Shown here: piece after piece, positions 35,183 through 44,765 of the stretch | Position numbering within the stretch: the stretch's first letter is position 1 | How the letters are laid out: each line of letters starts with the position of its first letter | Source: Acidobacteriota bacterium | GTDB taxonomy: Bacteria; Acidobacteriota; Polarisedimenticolia; JACPZX01 | Direction of reading: 5' to 3' | Length of the DNA: 64,000 nt | Assembly: GCA_016195325.1 (NCBI GenBank) | Contig: JACPZX010000023.1 | Location: 112,234-176,233 of the forward strand | Notes under the pieces: generated by a model | Database searches by the model: none | What the model saw: the letters and a program-made list of their open reading frames with translations, nothing else | Told to the model about the DNA's origin: nothing | Translations under genes and position numbers: made by a program

Positions 35183-37810
35183 TCAGCGCGTCGCGCGCGC
35201 CTTCAGCTCGAACAGGAGCCTGAGCGCCTCGATGGGAGAGAGCGCGTTCGGATCGATCTCGCGCAGCCTCGCCGCAACGGCCTCGGCCGCCTCGCCCCTC
35301 GCCGTGCCGAACAGCTCGAGCTGCCCTCGCGCCGCCGCCGGATCCCGGTGGCGCGCCAGGCGCGGCATGCCGTCTCGTCCCACCTCATCGGACTCGAGGT
35401 TCGTCAGGATCTCTCGCGCGCGATCGATGACGCTTCGAGGCAACCCGGCCAGCCGGGCGACGTGGATGCCGTAGGATCGGTCCGACGTCCCTTCGGTGAT
35501 CTTCCTCAGGAAGATGATGGCCTCGCCGGTCTCCCGGACCCCGACGGTCAGGTTCCGCACGCCCGGCAGGGTCAGGGCGAGATCCGTCAGCTCGTGGTAG
35601 TGCGTCGCGAAGAGCGTGATCGGAGGCGCCGTCCCTGCGTTGTGCAGGTGCTCCACGATGGCCCACGCGAGCGACAGGCCGTCGAACGTCGCCGTCCCGC
35701 GCCCCACCTCGTCGAGCAGGACGAGGCTCCGCGACGTCGCGTTGTTGAGGATGTTCGCCGTCTCGGTCATCTCGACCATGAATGTCGACTGACCGGTCGC
35801 CAGGCTGTCCGACGCGCCGACACGGCTGAAGATGCGATCCACGACCGGGATCTCCGCGTCGCGCGCCGGCACGAAGCTCCCCGCGTGCGCCATGAGCACG
35901 ATCAGCGCCGTCTGCCGCAGGTACGTCGACTTTCCCCCCATGTTGGGGCCCGTGATGATCAGGATGCGGTCGCCGCGCTCCCCGGCGATCACATCGTTGG
36001 GGACGAACCTCTCGCGGGACGTCGTCTCGACGACGGGATGGCGGCCGTCGAGGATCCGCAGGGAGCCGTCCAGAACCAGCCGCGGCCTCACGAACCCATC
36101 CGTCGCCGCCACCTCGGCGAACGAGGCGAGGGCGTCGAGCCTCGCGACGACGTCGGTGGCGGCCCGGATTCGCCCGGCCGCCTGCGCCACCTCCGCCCGG
36201 ATCTTCAGGAAGATCTCGTACTCGATCGCGCCGATCCGCTCCTGCGCTGTGAGGACTTTCTCCTCGTAAGACTTCAGCTCGGGCGTCACGAACCTTTCGG
36301 CGCCGACCAGCGTCTGCTTCCGCTCGTAGTCGTCGGGCACCAGGGGAAGGTTGGCCCTGCTGACCTCGATGTAGTACCCGAACACCCTGTTGTAGCGCAC
36401 CTTGAGGGACGCGATCTTCGTCCGCGCTCGCTCTCGCGTCTCGATCTCGGCGATGTAGGCGCGGCCATCGCGGCTGATGGCGCGCAGATCGTCGAGCGTC
36501 GCGTCGTGGCCGTCCCGGACGATCCCCCCCTCGTGGAGCGCGGCGGCCGGCTCGTCCGCGATCGCGCCGCGGATGAGCGATTCGATGTCCGCGAGCAGAT
36601 CCTCGTCCGCGGCCGCGCACCGGAGCGCGGGCGCGACGAGCTCTCCTCGCACGCCGGCGAGGACGGGAAGGGCGGCGAGCGAGTCCCGCAGCGCGACGAG
36701 ATCGCGCGCGAGGGCCGTCCCGATGGCGAGCCGCCCGAGGATGCGCTCGACGTCCCGCACTCCGCGGAGGGCGGAGCGGAGGAGTTCCCGGCTCGAAGGG
36801 GCCGCCACGAGCTCGGCCACCGCGCCCTGGCGATCCTCGACGATGGCGAGGTCGGTCGACGGGGCGACGAGCCACGAGCGGAGGAGCCGGGCGCCCATCG
36901 GGGTCACCGTGCGGTCGAGCACGGAGAGAAGCGTTCCCTCGCGTTTGCCGTCCCGCATGGAGGCGACGACCTCGAGAGTCCTCACCGTGGTCTCGTCGAG
37001 CGTCAGGTGCTGCGACGGAAGGAAGGGACGGAGGCGCGTGAAGTGATCGAGCCGGCTCTTCTGCGTTTCTCCGAGGTGCAGCAGCAGCGCCCCCGCCGCC
37101 CTCACGGCCGCCCCCGAGTCGCGCCAGCCGAATCCGGCGAGCGTCCCCGTGCGGAGCGTCGTCGTGAGAGTGCGGAGCGCGGAGTCCTCCCCGAACATCC
37201 AGGCCGGGGCGCGCGTCACGGGGATCGGCGGCTCCCCTCCGGAGGGAGGGAGGAGACCGGCCGCGTCCTCTCCTTCGGGCAGGAGGACCTCGCGCGGACG
37301 GAAGGCGACGAACTGGAGCGCGAGCGCCTCGGCCGCGTCCGCGGCGGGCGCCTCGGCGATGCGGAGGTCGCCCGCCGAGAGGTCGGCGTAGGCGCACCCG
37401 ACGCGATCGCCGGCCCGGCAGATCGAGGCGAGGAACAACGGCGTCCGGGAGTCGAGCGAGCCCGGGTCGGTGACCAGGCCGGGGCTGACGACGCGGACCA
37501 CCTCGCGCCGCACGAGCCCCCGGGCCTGCGAGGCGTCCTCGACCTGATCGCACAGGGCCACGCGATGCCCCGCGCCGACCAGCCGGGCGACGTAGCCGTC
37601 GGCGGCGTGGTAGGGGACCCCGCACATCGGCGCCTCGTGCTCGGTCCCGCGCCCGCGGGCCGTGAGGGCGATGTCGAGGAGGCGCGAGGCCACCTCCGCG
37701 TCCTCGTAGAACATCTCGTAGAAGTCGCCGAGCCGGAACATGACGATCGCGTCCGGGTGCGCGCGTTTCGCGCGGTGGTACTGCTCGAGCATCGGCGTGG
37801 CGGGGGTCAT
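35183..37810 (-). CDS. mutS: DNA mismatch repair protein MutS
   Basis: 875 residues, full length for MutS1. The N-terminal mismatch-recognition motif is GDFYEMFYEDA (Phe-x-Glu type). Connector, lever and clamp domains follow. The ABC-type ATPase has Walker A ITGPNMGGKSTYLRQTALI, the signature STFMVEMTETANIL, Walker B SLVLLDEVGRGTATFDG and the H-loop FATHYHELT. It recognises base mismatches and small loops and starts repair with MutL, which is not in this window. ATG 37810 gives the usual start MTPATPMLEQYHRAK. It follows the YhaN-like gene after 13 bases and is probably the third gene of a minus-strand operon. Confidence 0.97.
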   Translation of the reverse strand: MTPATPMLEQYHRAKRAHPDAIVMFRLGDFYEMFYEDAEVASRLLDIALTARGRGTEHEAPMCGVPYHAADGYVARLVGAGHRVALCDQVEDASQARGLVRREVVRVVSPGLVTDPGSLDSRTPLFLASICRAGDRVGCAYADLSAGDLRIAEAPAADAAEALALQFVAFRPREVLLPEGEDAAGLLPPSGGEPPIPVTRAPAWMFGEDSALRTLTTTLRTGTLAGFGWRDSGAAVRAAGALLLHLGETQKSRLDHFTRLRPFLPSQHLTLDETTVRTLEVVASMRDGKREGTLLSVLDRTVTPMGARLLRSWLVAPSTDLAIVEDRQGAVAELVAAPSSRELLRSALRGVRDVERILGRLAIGTALARDLVALRDSLAALPVLAGVRGELVAPALRCAAADEDLLADIESLIRGAIADEPAAALHEGGIVRDGHDATLDDLRAISRDGRAYIAEIETRERARTKIASLKVRYNRVFGYYIEVSRANLPLVPDDYERKQTLVGAERFVTPELKSYEEKVLTAQERIGAIEYEIFLKIRAEVAQAAGRIRAATDVVARLDALASFAEVAATDGFVRPRLVLDGSLRILDGRHPVVETTSRERFVPNDVIAGERGDRILIITGPNMGGKSTYLRQTALIVLMAHAGSFVPARDAEIPVVDRIFSRVGASDSLATGQSTFMVEMTETANILNNATSRSLVLLDEVGRGTATFDGLSLAWAIVEHLHNAGTAPPITLFATHYHELTDLALTLPGVRNLTVGVRETGEAIIFLRKITEGTSDRSYGIHVARLAGLPRSVIDRAREILTNLESDEVGRDGMPRLARHRDPAAARGQLELFGTARGEAAEAVAARLREIDPNALSPIEALRLLFELKARATR

Positions 37811-37823
37811 GGCGCGCCCCCCC

Positions 37824-40712
37824 TCAGGTCACGGGCGACTGGAGCGCCATCACGCGGACGCGCTCCGCGAATCGCTCGGGCTCGCGCTCCTGCCAGACGC
37901 GGTGTCGCGACTCGTGGCAGGACAGGAGGATCACCTGGTGGCGACGGCCGAACCGATCGATGACGACCTCCATCGCCCGCGCGAACCGCTCGTCGTCGAA
38001 CGTCGCGAACGGGTCGTCTAGGATCAGCGGAAGCCTGACGCGGCCCGACGAGAGGTACTCGGCCATCGCGAGCCGCGCGGAGAAGTAGATCTGGTCGCGC
38101 GCCCCGGCGCTCAGACGGTGGTTGACGTCGTCCACGCCCCGGCGCGATTGGTCGCTCCGATCGCGGACCGTGAACGTCAGATCGTTGTCGAATCTCAGAT
38201 CGTCGTAACCGTGGGAGACCAGCGCGAGCGTCTCGGACGCCCGCTCGTTGAGCACCTCCGCCCACTCGGCATAGGCCTCGCGCGAGAGCTCCTCGAGGAC
38301 GGAGCAGGCGAGATCCACCGAGCCCTTGAAGGCCGCCGCGCGCTCCCGCACCTCGGTCCACTCGGAGAGCCAGCGCAGGGCGTCGGGGTACTCCTTGCGG
38401 TACTCGCGCAGGACCTCGCTCAGCTCGGCGGAGAGCTGGGACCGCCGCTCCGCGAGGTTTCGAGATTCGTCCTGCAGGCGGCTCCGCTCCTCGACGTACT
38501 CCTTGTGGCTCTTCCGGGGGACGAGCTCGGCGAGGCCGGGCGCCTCGGCCACGCGGCGGCGCAGGACCGAGTCGGCGATTTCGACGGCGCGCTTCAGGGA
38601 GTCGCCGCGATGCGTGAGAGATCGTCGGACCAGCGCGGGGATGACGTCGCGCTTGAGTGCGTCGTAACGGTCCTTGCGGGCGATTCCCTCCTCGAAACGG
38701 CGGATGGCCTCGTCGAGATCGGCCGCGGGCTCCAGCCGGGCGGAGGCGACGATCGACGCGACGTCCCTCGCCTGCGCCGTGCGCTGTCGCTCGAGGTCCC
38801 CGATCTGGCGCTCGCTCGCCCGCCGCCGCTCGCGCATCTCGTCGATTCGCGAAAGCGTCTCGCGGCACGTGGTCGCGAGGGAGCGAAAGCGCCGAGAGGT
38901 CCGCGGGGTGACGGCGCCGAACCGGGGCTCGTGCCCGCCCGAGTCCATGACCGAACGAATGATGGACGCCGCCTGCTTGAGGAGCGCGGCGGCCTCGTCG
39001 CGCCGGCGCTGCAGCGAGGCGCGCTCGGCCGTCTTGTCCTGGTGCGTCGCGGCCTCGCGATAGTCCCGGAGAAACTCCTCCTCCGAGGCGTAGCCGGCGG
39101 CCCCGGCGAGCGCGCGCACGCGCGATTCAATCTCGGTGGCGGCCGTCCTCCTCTCCTCGAGGCTGCGGGAGAAGGCCTCCCGCTCGGCGCCCAGCGTCGT
39201 CGCGACGATCTGCGAGGCATCGGCCGGAAGCATCGCGAACCGGGTCGCGAGCGCCGCCGCGGCGGCGCCCAGGCTCAGGAACGCCCAGAGGTGGGGAAGC
39301 GGCGACAGGAAGAGGCCCGCGGCGCCGAGCGCCAGGACGGCGGCGGCCACGGCGAGTGCGTTTCTCGCCGCCTCGCCTCGCCGCGCGCGCCCGGCCGCCT
39401 CCGCCAGGCCGGCGTCGAGGCGCTCCATCTCGCGCTGCGCGTCGGCGGCCGCCGAGCGCAGCGAGGCGAGTCGCTCTCCCGAGTCGAGGAGAAACCGCCG
39501 GTCGTCCCCCCGCATTCCTGCGAACCTGCCGGCCATCATCGTCAACCGCGAGGGGTCGAGCCCCGCCGCGCGCGAGGCGCGATCGTGGGCGGCGAGCGCC
39601 CGCCGGGCGTCGCGCCGCGCCTTCCACGCCCCCGCGAGATCCGTCTCGGCCGAGGAGAACCTGGAGAGCTCCGCCGGCTTCAGATCGGCGAGCCGGCCGG
39701 AGCTGGCCGCCCTCTCCTCGAGCCCCGCGAGAGGGCGGTCGATCTCCTCCTCGGCGCCGGCGCGGACCCGCGCCGCCTCCCGATCGAGCTCCTGGAGCCG
39801 GCCCTTGATCTCGATCAGCCGCGCGAGGCCCTGGGAGGGGAAGTCCGCGGCCGGGGAGAGCGACTGGAATTCCTTCTCGCGCTCCTCGAGATCGCGGCGC
39901 TCCTGGACCTCCTCCTCGTGGCGCGCCGCGTCCTCCTGGCGGCCTGCGGCCAGCACGAGGTACTCCAGGCGCTGGAGATCGACGTCCACGCGTCCCACCA
40001 TCCCGGAGACGTTCTCGAGCTCCGAGATCCGGTCCTCGGCGGCGCGCCGTCGCTCCTCCATCCCCTTCAGCCGCTCTGCGAGGGTCCGGATCTCCTCGTC
40101 GATCTCCGCAAGCTCTCCCTCGATTCTCCCGCGGCGAATCTTGCGGCCCCGGAACGCGCGGGTGGCCGCCCTCAGAATCTCGATCGCCTCCGAGGCCGCG
40201 ACGTCCCCCTGCTGCGACGTCGCGATCCGCTGCAGCGCCGCGGTCACCCCGGCGGCGTCGCGGATCTCCCGCGCCTCCGACTGCCTCACGAAGACGCTCC
40301 GCGCGAAATCGTCGCGGTCGAGGCCGGTCAGCCGCCCCCCGAAGTCGAGGGTGTCCTTCGCGGTCGTGAACTCCCCGGAGATGTCCTTCCCGGTGCGCCA
40401 CTCGCGGACGACTTCCTCCTTCTTCCCGAAATCACGGCGCACCGTGTACACGCGCCCGCCGGCCTCGACGTCCATCTCGACGAGATACTCGCCGCCCGAC
40501 CAGGGGCGGTGCACGTCGACGTCGGGGACGGGGCGGGCCTCCGACCTCCGCTGTCCCGCGGGAAAACCGTAGAGCGCCGCGAGGATCGCGTGCGCGAGCG
40601 TGGACTTGCCGCTCTCGTTCGGCTCGAGGATCAGGTTGATGCGGTCGGCCGCGAAGTGGAACTCGCCGCGGAGCCTTCCGAAGTCGCGCACCATGAGGCG
40701 CCGGATTCTCAT
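37824..40712 (-). CDS. YhaN/SbcC-like SMC-type ATPase with central membrane hairpin
   Basis: 962 residues. The N-terminal ATPase half has Walker A EPNESGKSTLAHAIL (residues ~30-44), typical of the YhaN branch of SbcC/Rad50-like proteins. Two long coiled-coil arms follow. Between them, at residues ~450-492, lie two hydrophobic segments (ALAVAAAVLALGAAGLFL and LWAFLSLGAAAAALATRFAML) that look like a membrane hairpin rather than a zinc hook. The C-terminal half has the signature LSAGARDQIYFSARLAMA and Walker B RLPLILDDPFATFDDERF. It should work with the neighbouring YhaO-like nuclease in processing DNA ends at the membrane. The nuclease gene ends 6 bases upstream. Confidence 0.87.
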   Translation of the reverse strand: MRIRRLMVRDFGRLRGEFHFAADRINLILEPNESGKSTLAHAILAALYGFPAGQRRSEARPVPDVDVHRPWSGGEYLVEMDVEAGGRVYTVRRDFGKKEEVVREWRTGKDISGEFTTAKDTLDFGGRLTGLDRDDFARSVFVRQSEAREIRDAAGVTAALQRIATSQQGDVAASEAIEILRAATRAFRGRKIRRGRIEGELAEIDEEIRTLAERLKGMEERRRAAEDRISELENVSGMVGRVDVDLQRLEYLVLAAGRQEDAARHEEEVQERRDLEEREKEFQSLSPAADFPSQGLARLIEIKGRLQELDREAARVRAGAEEEIDRPLAGLEERAASSGRLADLKPAELSRFSSAETDLAGAWKARRDARRALAAHDRASRAAGLDPSRLTMMAGRFAGMRGDDRRFLLDSGERLASLRSAAADAQREMERLDAGLAEAAGRARRGEAARNALAVAAAVLALGAAGLFLSPLPHLWAFLSLGAAAAALATRFAMLPADASQIVATTLGAEREAFSRSLEERRTAATEIESRVRALAGAAGYASEEEFLRDYREAATHQDKTAERASLQRRRDEAAALLKQAASIIRSVMDSGGHEPRFGAVTPRTSRRFRSLATTCRETLSRIDEMRERRRASERQIGDLERQRTAQARDVASIVASARLEPAADLDEAIRRFEEGIARKDRYDALKRDVIPALVRRSLTHRGDSLKRAVEIADSVLRRRVAEAPGLAELVPRKSHKEYVEERSRLQDESRNLAERRSQLSAELSEVLREYRKEYPDALRWLSEWTEVRERAAAFKGSVDLACSVLEELSREAYAEWAEVLNERASETLALVSHGYDDLRFDNDLTFTVRDRSDQSRRGVDDVNHRLSAGARDQIYFSARLAMAEYLSSGRVRLPLILDDPFATFDDERFARAMEVVIDRFGRRHQVILLSCHESRHRVWQEREPERFAERVRVMALQSPVT

Positions 40713-40718
40713 GAGAGG

Positions 40719-41936
40719 TCACTCTTCATAGCGGGGGGCGACCTCCTTCTGGATCAGCGCGTCGAGCCCGTAGAAGAGCGCGTTCTCGATCACGCGCCGC
40801 TCCGCCGGATCCGAGCAGGCCTCGAGGCGCGCCAGCATCTCGCGGGCGAAGCGCGCTTCCGTCGTCCGGAGATCCGCGCGACGGTAACGATCCAGGTCGT
40901 AGGCCGGCCTCAGGCGCGACGCGTCGATGGCGACGTGGAAGAACCGGTCGCCGAGGTACGCGTCGGGGAACCTGAGGTCGATCCCGGGGGAAACCCGCCC
41001 GGTGAGGCGCAGAAAGAGGATGTCGTCGGGGGCGGCGCTCCGCAGGGCGATCAGCTCCTCGGCCCGCGTCAGCATCGCCTCGCGGTGCGTCAGCCCGGTG
41101 CACGGGACCTCGACGACGTGAATCGTCCGGCGGTCCAGTCTCACGCGCTCGAGGGAGACGCGGGTCGTCGCGTCCTCGACGGAGATCTCGCCGACGAGCA
41201 CGCTCTTGGGCCCCGTCTCGTCGAGGCCGCGCCCCGCGGGACAGCCCGCGTAGGCGCCCACGATCCGCCCGCCGGGCTCCAGGATGTTCGCGGCTTCGTG
41301 GTAGTGGCCGATCGCCGCGTAGGCGAACCCCTGACCGACGAGCTCCGCGTCGGAGAAGGGGAGGGTGCGGAGCTTTCCGGAGGGAAGATCCGTGTTGTCT
41401 CGCGAGCCGTGGAAGAGCAGGAGCTTCAGGGGGGCCGCGGCGTCGGTGGGCACTCCGGCGGCGACGAGGCGATCCGAGAGGGGCGCGCCGGCGGCGTGCG
41501 CCATCCCGGTGATCGAGATCGGCGGGAGACCGGGCGGGTGCCAGACCTCCCATCTTCCCGACGTGAAGATCTTGACGTTCCCTGGCCAGGGGCGCTGTCT
41601 TCGCGCGGCGAGGAGCTCGCTGTTGTACGGGCTCCCGAGCGAGTAGAAGTCGTGGTTCCCCGGCGCGATGACGACGGGGATCGGATCGAGCCGGCCGAAA
41701 TGGTCGATCACGAAGTTCACGGTGTCGAGGCTGACCGATTCGTCGTCGAAGAGATCCCCGGGGACGAGGACGAGATCGACGCCGCGCTCGGTCGCGAGCT
41801 GGCACGCGGCCCCCAGGACCGAGCGCATCTCCTGCTGGCGGATCCGGACCTTCTCGGGAGAGAACCCGAGACGTCCCGACGTGAGGGATGAGTCGAGGTG
41901 AAGATCGGAGAATTGGAGGAAGCGAACGCTCGGCAT
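40719..41936 (-). CDS. YhaO/SbcD-like DNA repair metallophosphoesterase
   Basis: 405 residues. The calcineurin-like phosphoesterase motifs are in order: FSDLHLDS (residues 8-15), VPGDLFDDESV, APGNHDFYS, LLFHGSRDN and AIGHYHEAANIL. A C-terminal capping region of ~140 residues follows. This is the nuclease partner of YhaN/SbcC-type ATPases and should act as a two-metal exo/endonuclease on DNA ends. ATG 41936 has GAGGGG upstream. An extended -10 (TGtTAGACT, minus 41964-41959) makes this the promoter-proximal gene of the yhaO-yhaN-mutS set. The enzyme class is secure; substrate preference is inferred from the family. Confidence 0.9.
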   Translation of the reverse strand: MPSVRFLQFSDLHLDSSLTSGRLGFSPEKVRIRQQEMRSVLGAACQLATERGVDLVLVPGDLFDDESVSLDTVNFVIDHFGRLDPIPVVIAPGNHDFYSLGSPYNSELLAARRQRPWPGNVKIFTSGRWEVWHPPGLPPISITGMAHAAGAPLSDRLVAAGVPTDAAAPLKLLLFHGSRDNTDLPSGKLRTLPFSDAELVGQGFAYAAIGHYHEAANILEPGGRIVGAYAGCPAGRGLDETGPKSVLVGEISVEDATTRVSLERVRLDRRTIHVVEVPCTGLTHREAMLTRAEELIALRSAAPDDILFLRLTGRVSPGIDLRFPDAYLGDRFFHVAIDASRLRPAYDLDRYRRADLRTTEARFAREMLARLEACSDPAERRVIENALFYGLDALIQKEVAPRYEE

Positions 41937-41958
41937 GGGTCCCCTCGGCGCGCGCCGC

Positions 41959-41967
41959 AGTCTAACA
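41959..41967 (-). promoter_or_regulatory. Extended -10 for the yhaO-yhaN-mutS operon
   Basis: On the minus strand TGtTAGACT. The predicted start is near 41952, a ~15-base leader with GAGGGG before the ATG at 41936. Confidence 0.45.
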
Positions 41968-42005
41968 GAACGCGATCGACTCCGAGGGGCGCGGGCCCCG
42001 CCGCT

Positions 42006-43265
42006 CTAGAAGAAGCGGAGCCGCCCGACCAGCGAGATCGTGTCGCCGATGAGCTCGGCCTTGTCGAGATCGCCGCACTCCGGGACGAACGTCCCCGGCG
42101 GCAGCTGGAGCAAGCGGTTGCTGCCGATGTTGCAGGTCTGCGGGCCGTTGAAAACCCTCGTCTCGGTCCCTCCGACGCTGCGCACGAGCGAGCGACGCCA
42201 TCCGCCCTCGATCCCCAGCAAGTCGTTGAAGGCGTACGCGAACTTGAGCCCGGTGTCCAGCCCGCGGGACTTCGCGGAGTGCTGCTCGACCCGGAGCTGG
42301 CTCGTGTGGAGATCGGCGTCGAGCAGGCCGCAGCCGGGGGTGTTGGGATCGTTGTCGTTGACGCATCCATAGACGCGAAACGCCGGATTGACGTGCTGTG
42401 CCGAGTGGACGAAGGGGAGTCCGTGGCCGGTGAGATCCCCGTTGCCCGTGTAGCGCCCGAAGACGTGCAGCACGGCGCCGACTTCGAACGTGAGCTTCTT
42501 CGTGATCTCGCCGCCGATCCTGAACCCCGCTCCGAGGTTCAGAAAGTTCAGGTCGTAGCTCGCGGGCCGGCTCGCCTTGGCGAGAAAGACGGGGTCGATC
42601 AGGACGTTCGGATCCCAGGGGCTGAACCGCTCGATCCCCGAGTGAAAATCGTAGTGCGCCCTCGTGCTCTGGAACTCGACGAGGCCGTCGAGGTGGACGC
42701 GCGACGGGCCGTGCTTTTTCCTGGGGAGGGCCCGGATCGCGCCGCCCATGGTGAACTGGTTCAGCTCCGGCGCCGCGGACGTGGCGAACTGCACGAGGCG
42801 GAAATCACCGGGCGCACCGAAGTTCCCGATCAGGCGATCGTCGGTCATCGTGCTTCCGGGCGACTTCGTGTCGGAGTAGCCGGCGTACGCCGTCAGGCGG
42901 GGGAGGACTCGGTACTTGATGTCGAAAGTGACCCCCGACCCGCCGGTCGGATTGAAGCGATCGAAGATCGTCTGCTTCAGCTTGAGCTGGCTTACGCTGT
43001 CGAAGTAGAAGCTCGTCCCGCGCGTGCTCCCGCGAAGGGAGAGCCACGAAGGGCCGAGGCTGACCTCGAGGCGATCGGACAGGCTCTCGCCTCCGGGCTT
43101 CGCGGGCGCGCTCGGTGAGGCCGGGGCGTCGCTCTTCGGCTGCGGGTCGGCCGGCTGCGCGGGTTTGTCCGCCGCGGGCTTGGCCTGTGCGACCGCGGGG
43201 ACGTGGAGGGCCGATGCGGCGAGTAGAAGGGAGCACGCGATGACGACACGGGAGCGCGGAAGCAT
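42006..43265 (-). CDS. Outer-membrane beta-barrel protein
   Basis: 419 residues. Signal peptide: RVVIACSLLLAASALHVPAVAQA. A Lys/Pro/Ala-rich periplasmic linker spans residues ~28-60. About 12-16 amphipathic strands follow, ending with the typical outer-membrane C-terminus ISLVGRLRFF (final Phe). A conspicuous loop holds two cysteines (VYGCVNDNDPNTPGCGLLD), and a second pair is CNIGSNR ... FVPECGDL; both could form disulfides. It has no recognisable family. It has its own promoter and GGAG ribosome site. The neighbouring genes on each side do not suggest a function. Confidence 0.75.
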   Translation of the reverse strand: MLPRSRVVIACSLLLAASALHVPAVAQAKPAADKPAQPADPQPKSDAPASPSAPAKPGGESLSDRLEVSLGPSWLSLRGSTRGTSFYFDSVSQLKLKQTIFDRFNPTGGSGVTFDIKYRVLPRLTAYAGYSDTKSPGSTMTDDRLIGNFGAPGDFRLVQFATSAAPELNQFTMGGAIRALPRKKHGPSRVHLDGLVEFQSTRAHYDFHSGIERFSPWDPNVLIDPVFLAKASRPASYDLNFLNLGAGFRIGGEITKKLTFEVGAVLHVFGRYTGNGDLTGHGLPFVHSAQHVNPAFRVYGCVNDNDPNTPGCGLLDADLHTSQLRVEQHSAKSRGLDTGLKFAYAFNDLLGIEGGWRRSLVRSVGGTETRVFNGPQTCNIGSNRLLQLPPGTFVPECGDLDKAELIGDTISLVGRLRFF

Positions 43266-43328
43266 CAGAGGGTTCTCCAGAGGTCGGAGCCGGGCGCGGC
43301 GCTATAGGCTCGGGGGAAAAGGCCCTTA

Positions 43329-43357
43329 TGTGTATCCGAATGTGATTCCTCTGTCAA
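43329..43357 (-). promoter_or_regulatory. Sigma-70-like promoter for the barrel protein gene
   Basis: On the minus strand TTGACA (43357-43352), 17-base spacer, TACACA (43334-43329). The predicted start is near 43322, ~57 bases before the ATG. Confidence 0.5.
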
Positions 43358-43403
43358 TAGTTGCGCGCTTCCGCGCCACTCGTCCCGCGACGGCGGCCGG
43401 CGC

Positions 43404-44618
43404 TCAGGCGTGAGGCGCGGGAGCCCTGCGCGCCGAGGAGGCTCGCCCCTCGTACTCCCGTGCGCGCCGCGTGTCCCCGGTCTTCCTGTAGGCGCGCGCG
43501 ATGGCGTCGAGGAGCACGGGGGCGGGCGCCCCCGCCCCCTCGGCCTCGAGGAGGAACGGAAGACCGTCGGAGTCCTTGCCGTCGGCGCAGAGAGCGACGC
43601 CCAGGTTGTAGGCGCTCTGCCGGTCGCCGGGCTTTGCCGCGGCGGCCTTCCGGAAGGTCGCGATCGCCTCCGCCGTGTGTCCCTGCTGCATCTGCACGCC
43701 GCCGAGATTGTTCAGGAGCAGGACGTTCGCGGGCTCGATCGCGAGGGCCCGGACGATCATCTTTTCCGACTCGGTGAGCCTCTTCTGCCTCAGCAGCGAC
43801 ATCGCGTACCACCCGAGGTGCTGGATGCTCGACGGCTGAGCCTGGATTCCGGCCTCCAGCAGCCGATCGAGCTTCGAGAACTCGCCGACGGCCGAGTAGA
43901 TCGCGACGAGCTGCGCCATGGGGGGCAGGGCGCCCGGGCTGAGGGTCAGGGCGTCGAGATACTCCTTCTCGGCGCCGTGAACGTCCTTCTCGGATTCGAG
44001 GACGAGGCCCATCGCCGTGTAGGCCTCCCAGCCGGCTCGCGGCGCGGCGGCGAGGGCGGAGGCCGTGTCGCGGACGAGCCCGGCGAGGTGATCTCCGGCG
44101 AGCGCCTGCGCGAGCTTCAGGCACTCGGGGGCGGCCAGCGCCTTGATCTTGATGGATACTTCGGTGACGCCGCGCGGCCCGAGCGCGCGCGCCGCCAGGG
44201 CCGAGGCGGCCGTTTGAAGCGCTCCCGACGCCAGGTCGACGGGCGGGGCCTTCGCCGCGGCGGCCGCGAGCGCGGCGGTTCCGACGGACGTGAAAAGTGC
44301 CTGCGTCCCCGCGTCGCGGGCGGCCGCGTCGAACGCGAGCGCCCCGGCCGCGTCGATCCGCCCCGCAATGTCGAATCCGGCCGCGTACGATGTTCCGTCG
44401 CGGAAGGTGAGTAGCGTCGAGTCCGCGGCGGCGGATGGCCGGGACGGATACTTCGTGAGCGGCGCCGCGAACGGAACGCGAAGGTGCCATCCGGGGCCGA
44501 GCACCTGAGCGGCGCCATCCTTCCGCGCCACGGCCAGCTCCCCCTCGGGAACCCGGGCGATCGATGCGTAGAGAGCGACGGCGAGGATCGGGAGGAGAAT
44601 CGCGAGGCTGCGCTTCAT
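43404..44618 (-). CDS. TPR protein with membrane anchor and SPFH-like N-terminus
   Basis: 404 residues. An N-terminal anchor (LAILLPILAVALYASI) is followed by IARVPEGELAVARKDGAAQVLGPGWHLRVPF, which resembles the opening strands of SPFH/prohibitin domains. A small helix-rich domain (~60-160) follows, then six to seven TPRs (~170-390), such as VLLLNNLGGVQMQQGHTAEAIATFRKAAAAKP. It is presumably a membrane-attached scaffold facing the periplasm. I cannot assign a partner. It lies 147 bases downstream of the metal-uptake permease gene on the same strand, so read-through is possible but not shown. Confidence 0.68.
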   Translation of the reverse strand: MKRSLAILLPILAVALYASIARVPEGELAVARKDGAAQVLGPGWHLRVPFAAPLTKYPSRPSAAADSTLLTFRDGTSYAAGFDIAGRIDAAGALAFDAAARDAGTQALFTSVGTAALAAAAAKAPPVDLASGALQTAASALAARALGPRGVTEVSIKIKALAAPECLKLAQALAGDHLAGLVRDTASALAAAPRAGWEAYTAMGLVLESEKDVHGAEKEYLDALTLSPGALPPMAQLVAIYSAVGEFSKLDRLLEAGIQAQPSSIQHLGWYAMSLLRQKRLTESEKMIVRALAIEPANVLLLNNLGGVQMQQGHTAEAIATFRKAAAAKPGDRQSAYNLGVALCADGKDSDGLPFLLEAEGAGAPAPVLLDAIARAYRKTGDTRRAREYEGRASSARRAPAPHA

Positions 44619-44765
44619 TCGGGGCGGCGTCCTGATTCTGGCGGGCTCTCCGCGGGGCTCGCGCGCCGGACCCCGCCGGATCCGGACGGATGCGGGCGCG
44701 ACATCGTGGTCGCGCCGAGCGACCGTATCACGGTCGCGGCCGCGCGGGCAAGAATCAACGGCTGG

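Noticed and set aside
35096-37963. 955-residue plus-strand reading frame
   Set aside because: It is antisense to mutS, which is complete with all ATPase motifs. The translation is low-complexity.
38118-41891. 1257-residue plus-strand reading frame
   Set aside because: It lies antisense to the YhaN- and YhaO-like genes, which have clear motifs. Its Arg/Gly/Leu-rich translation has no domain; it is a high-G+C shadow.
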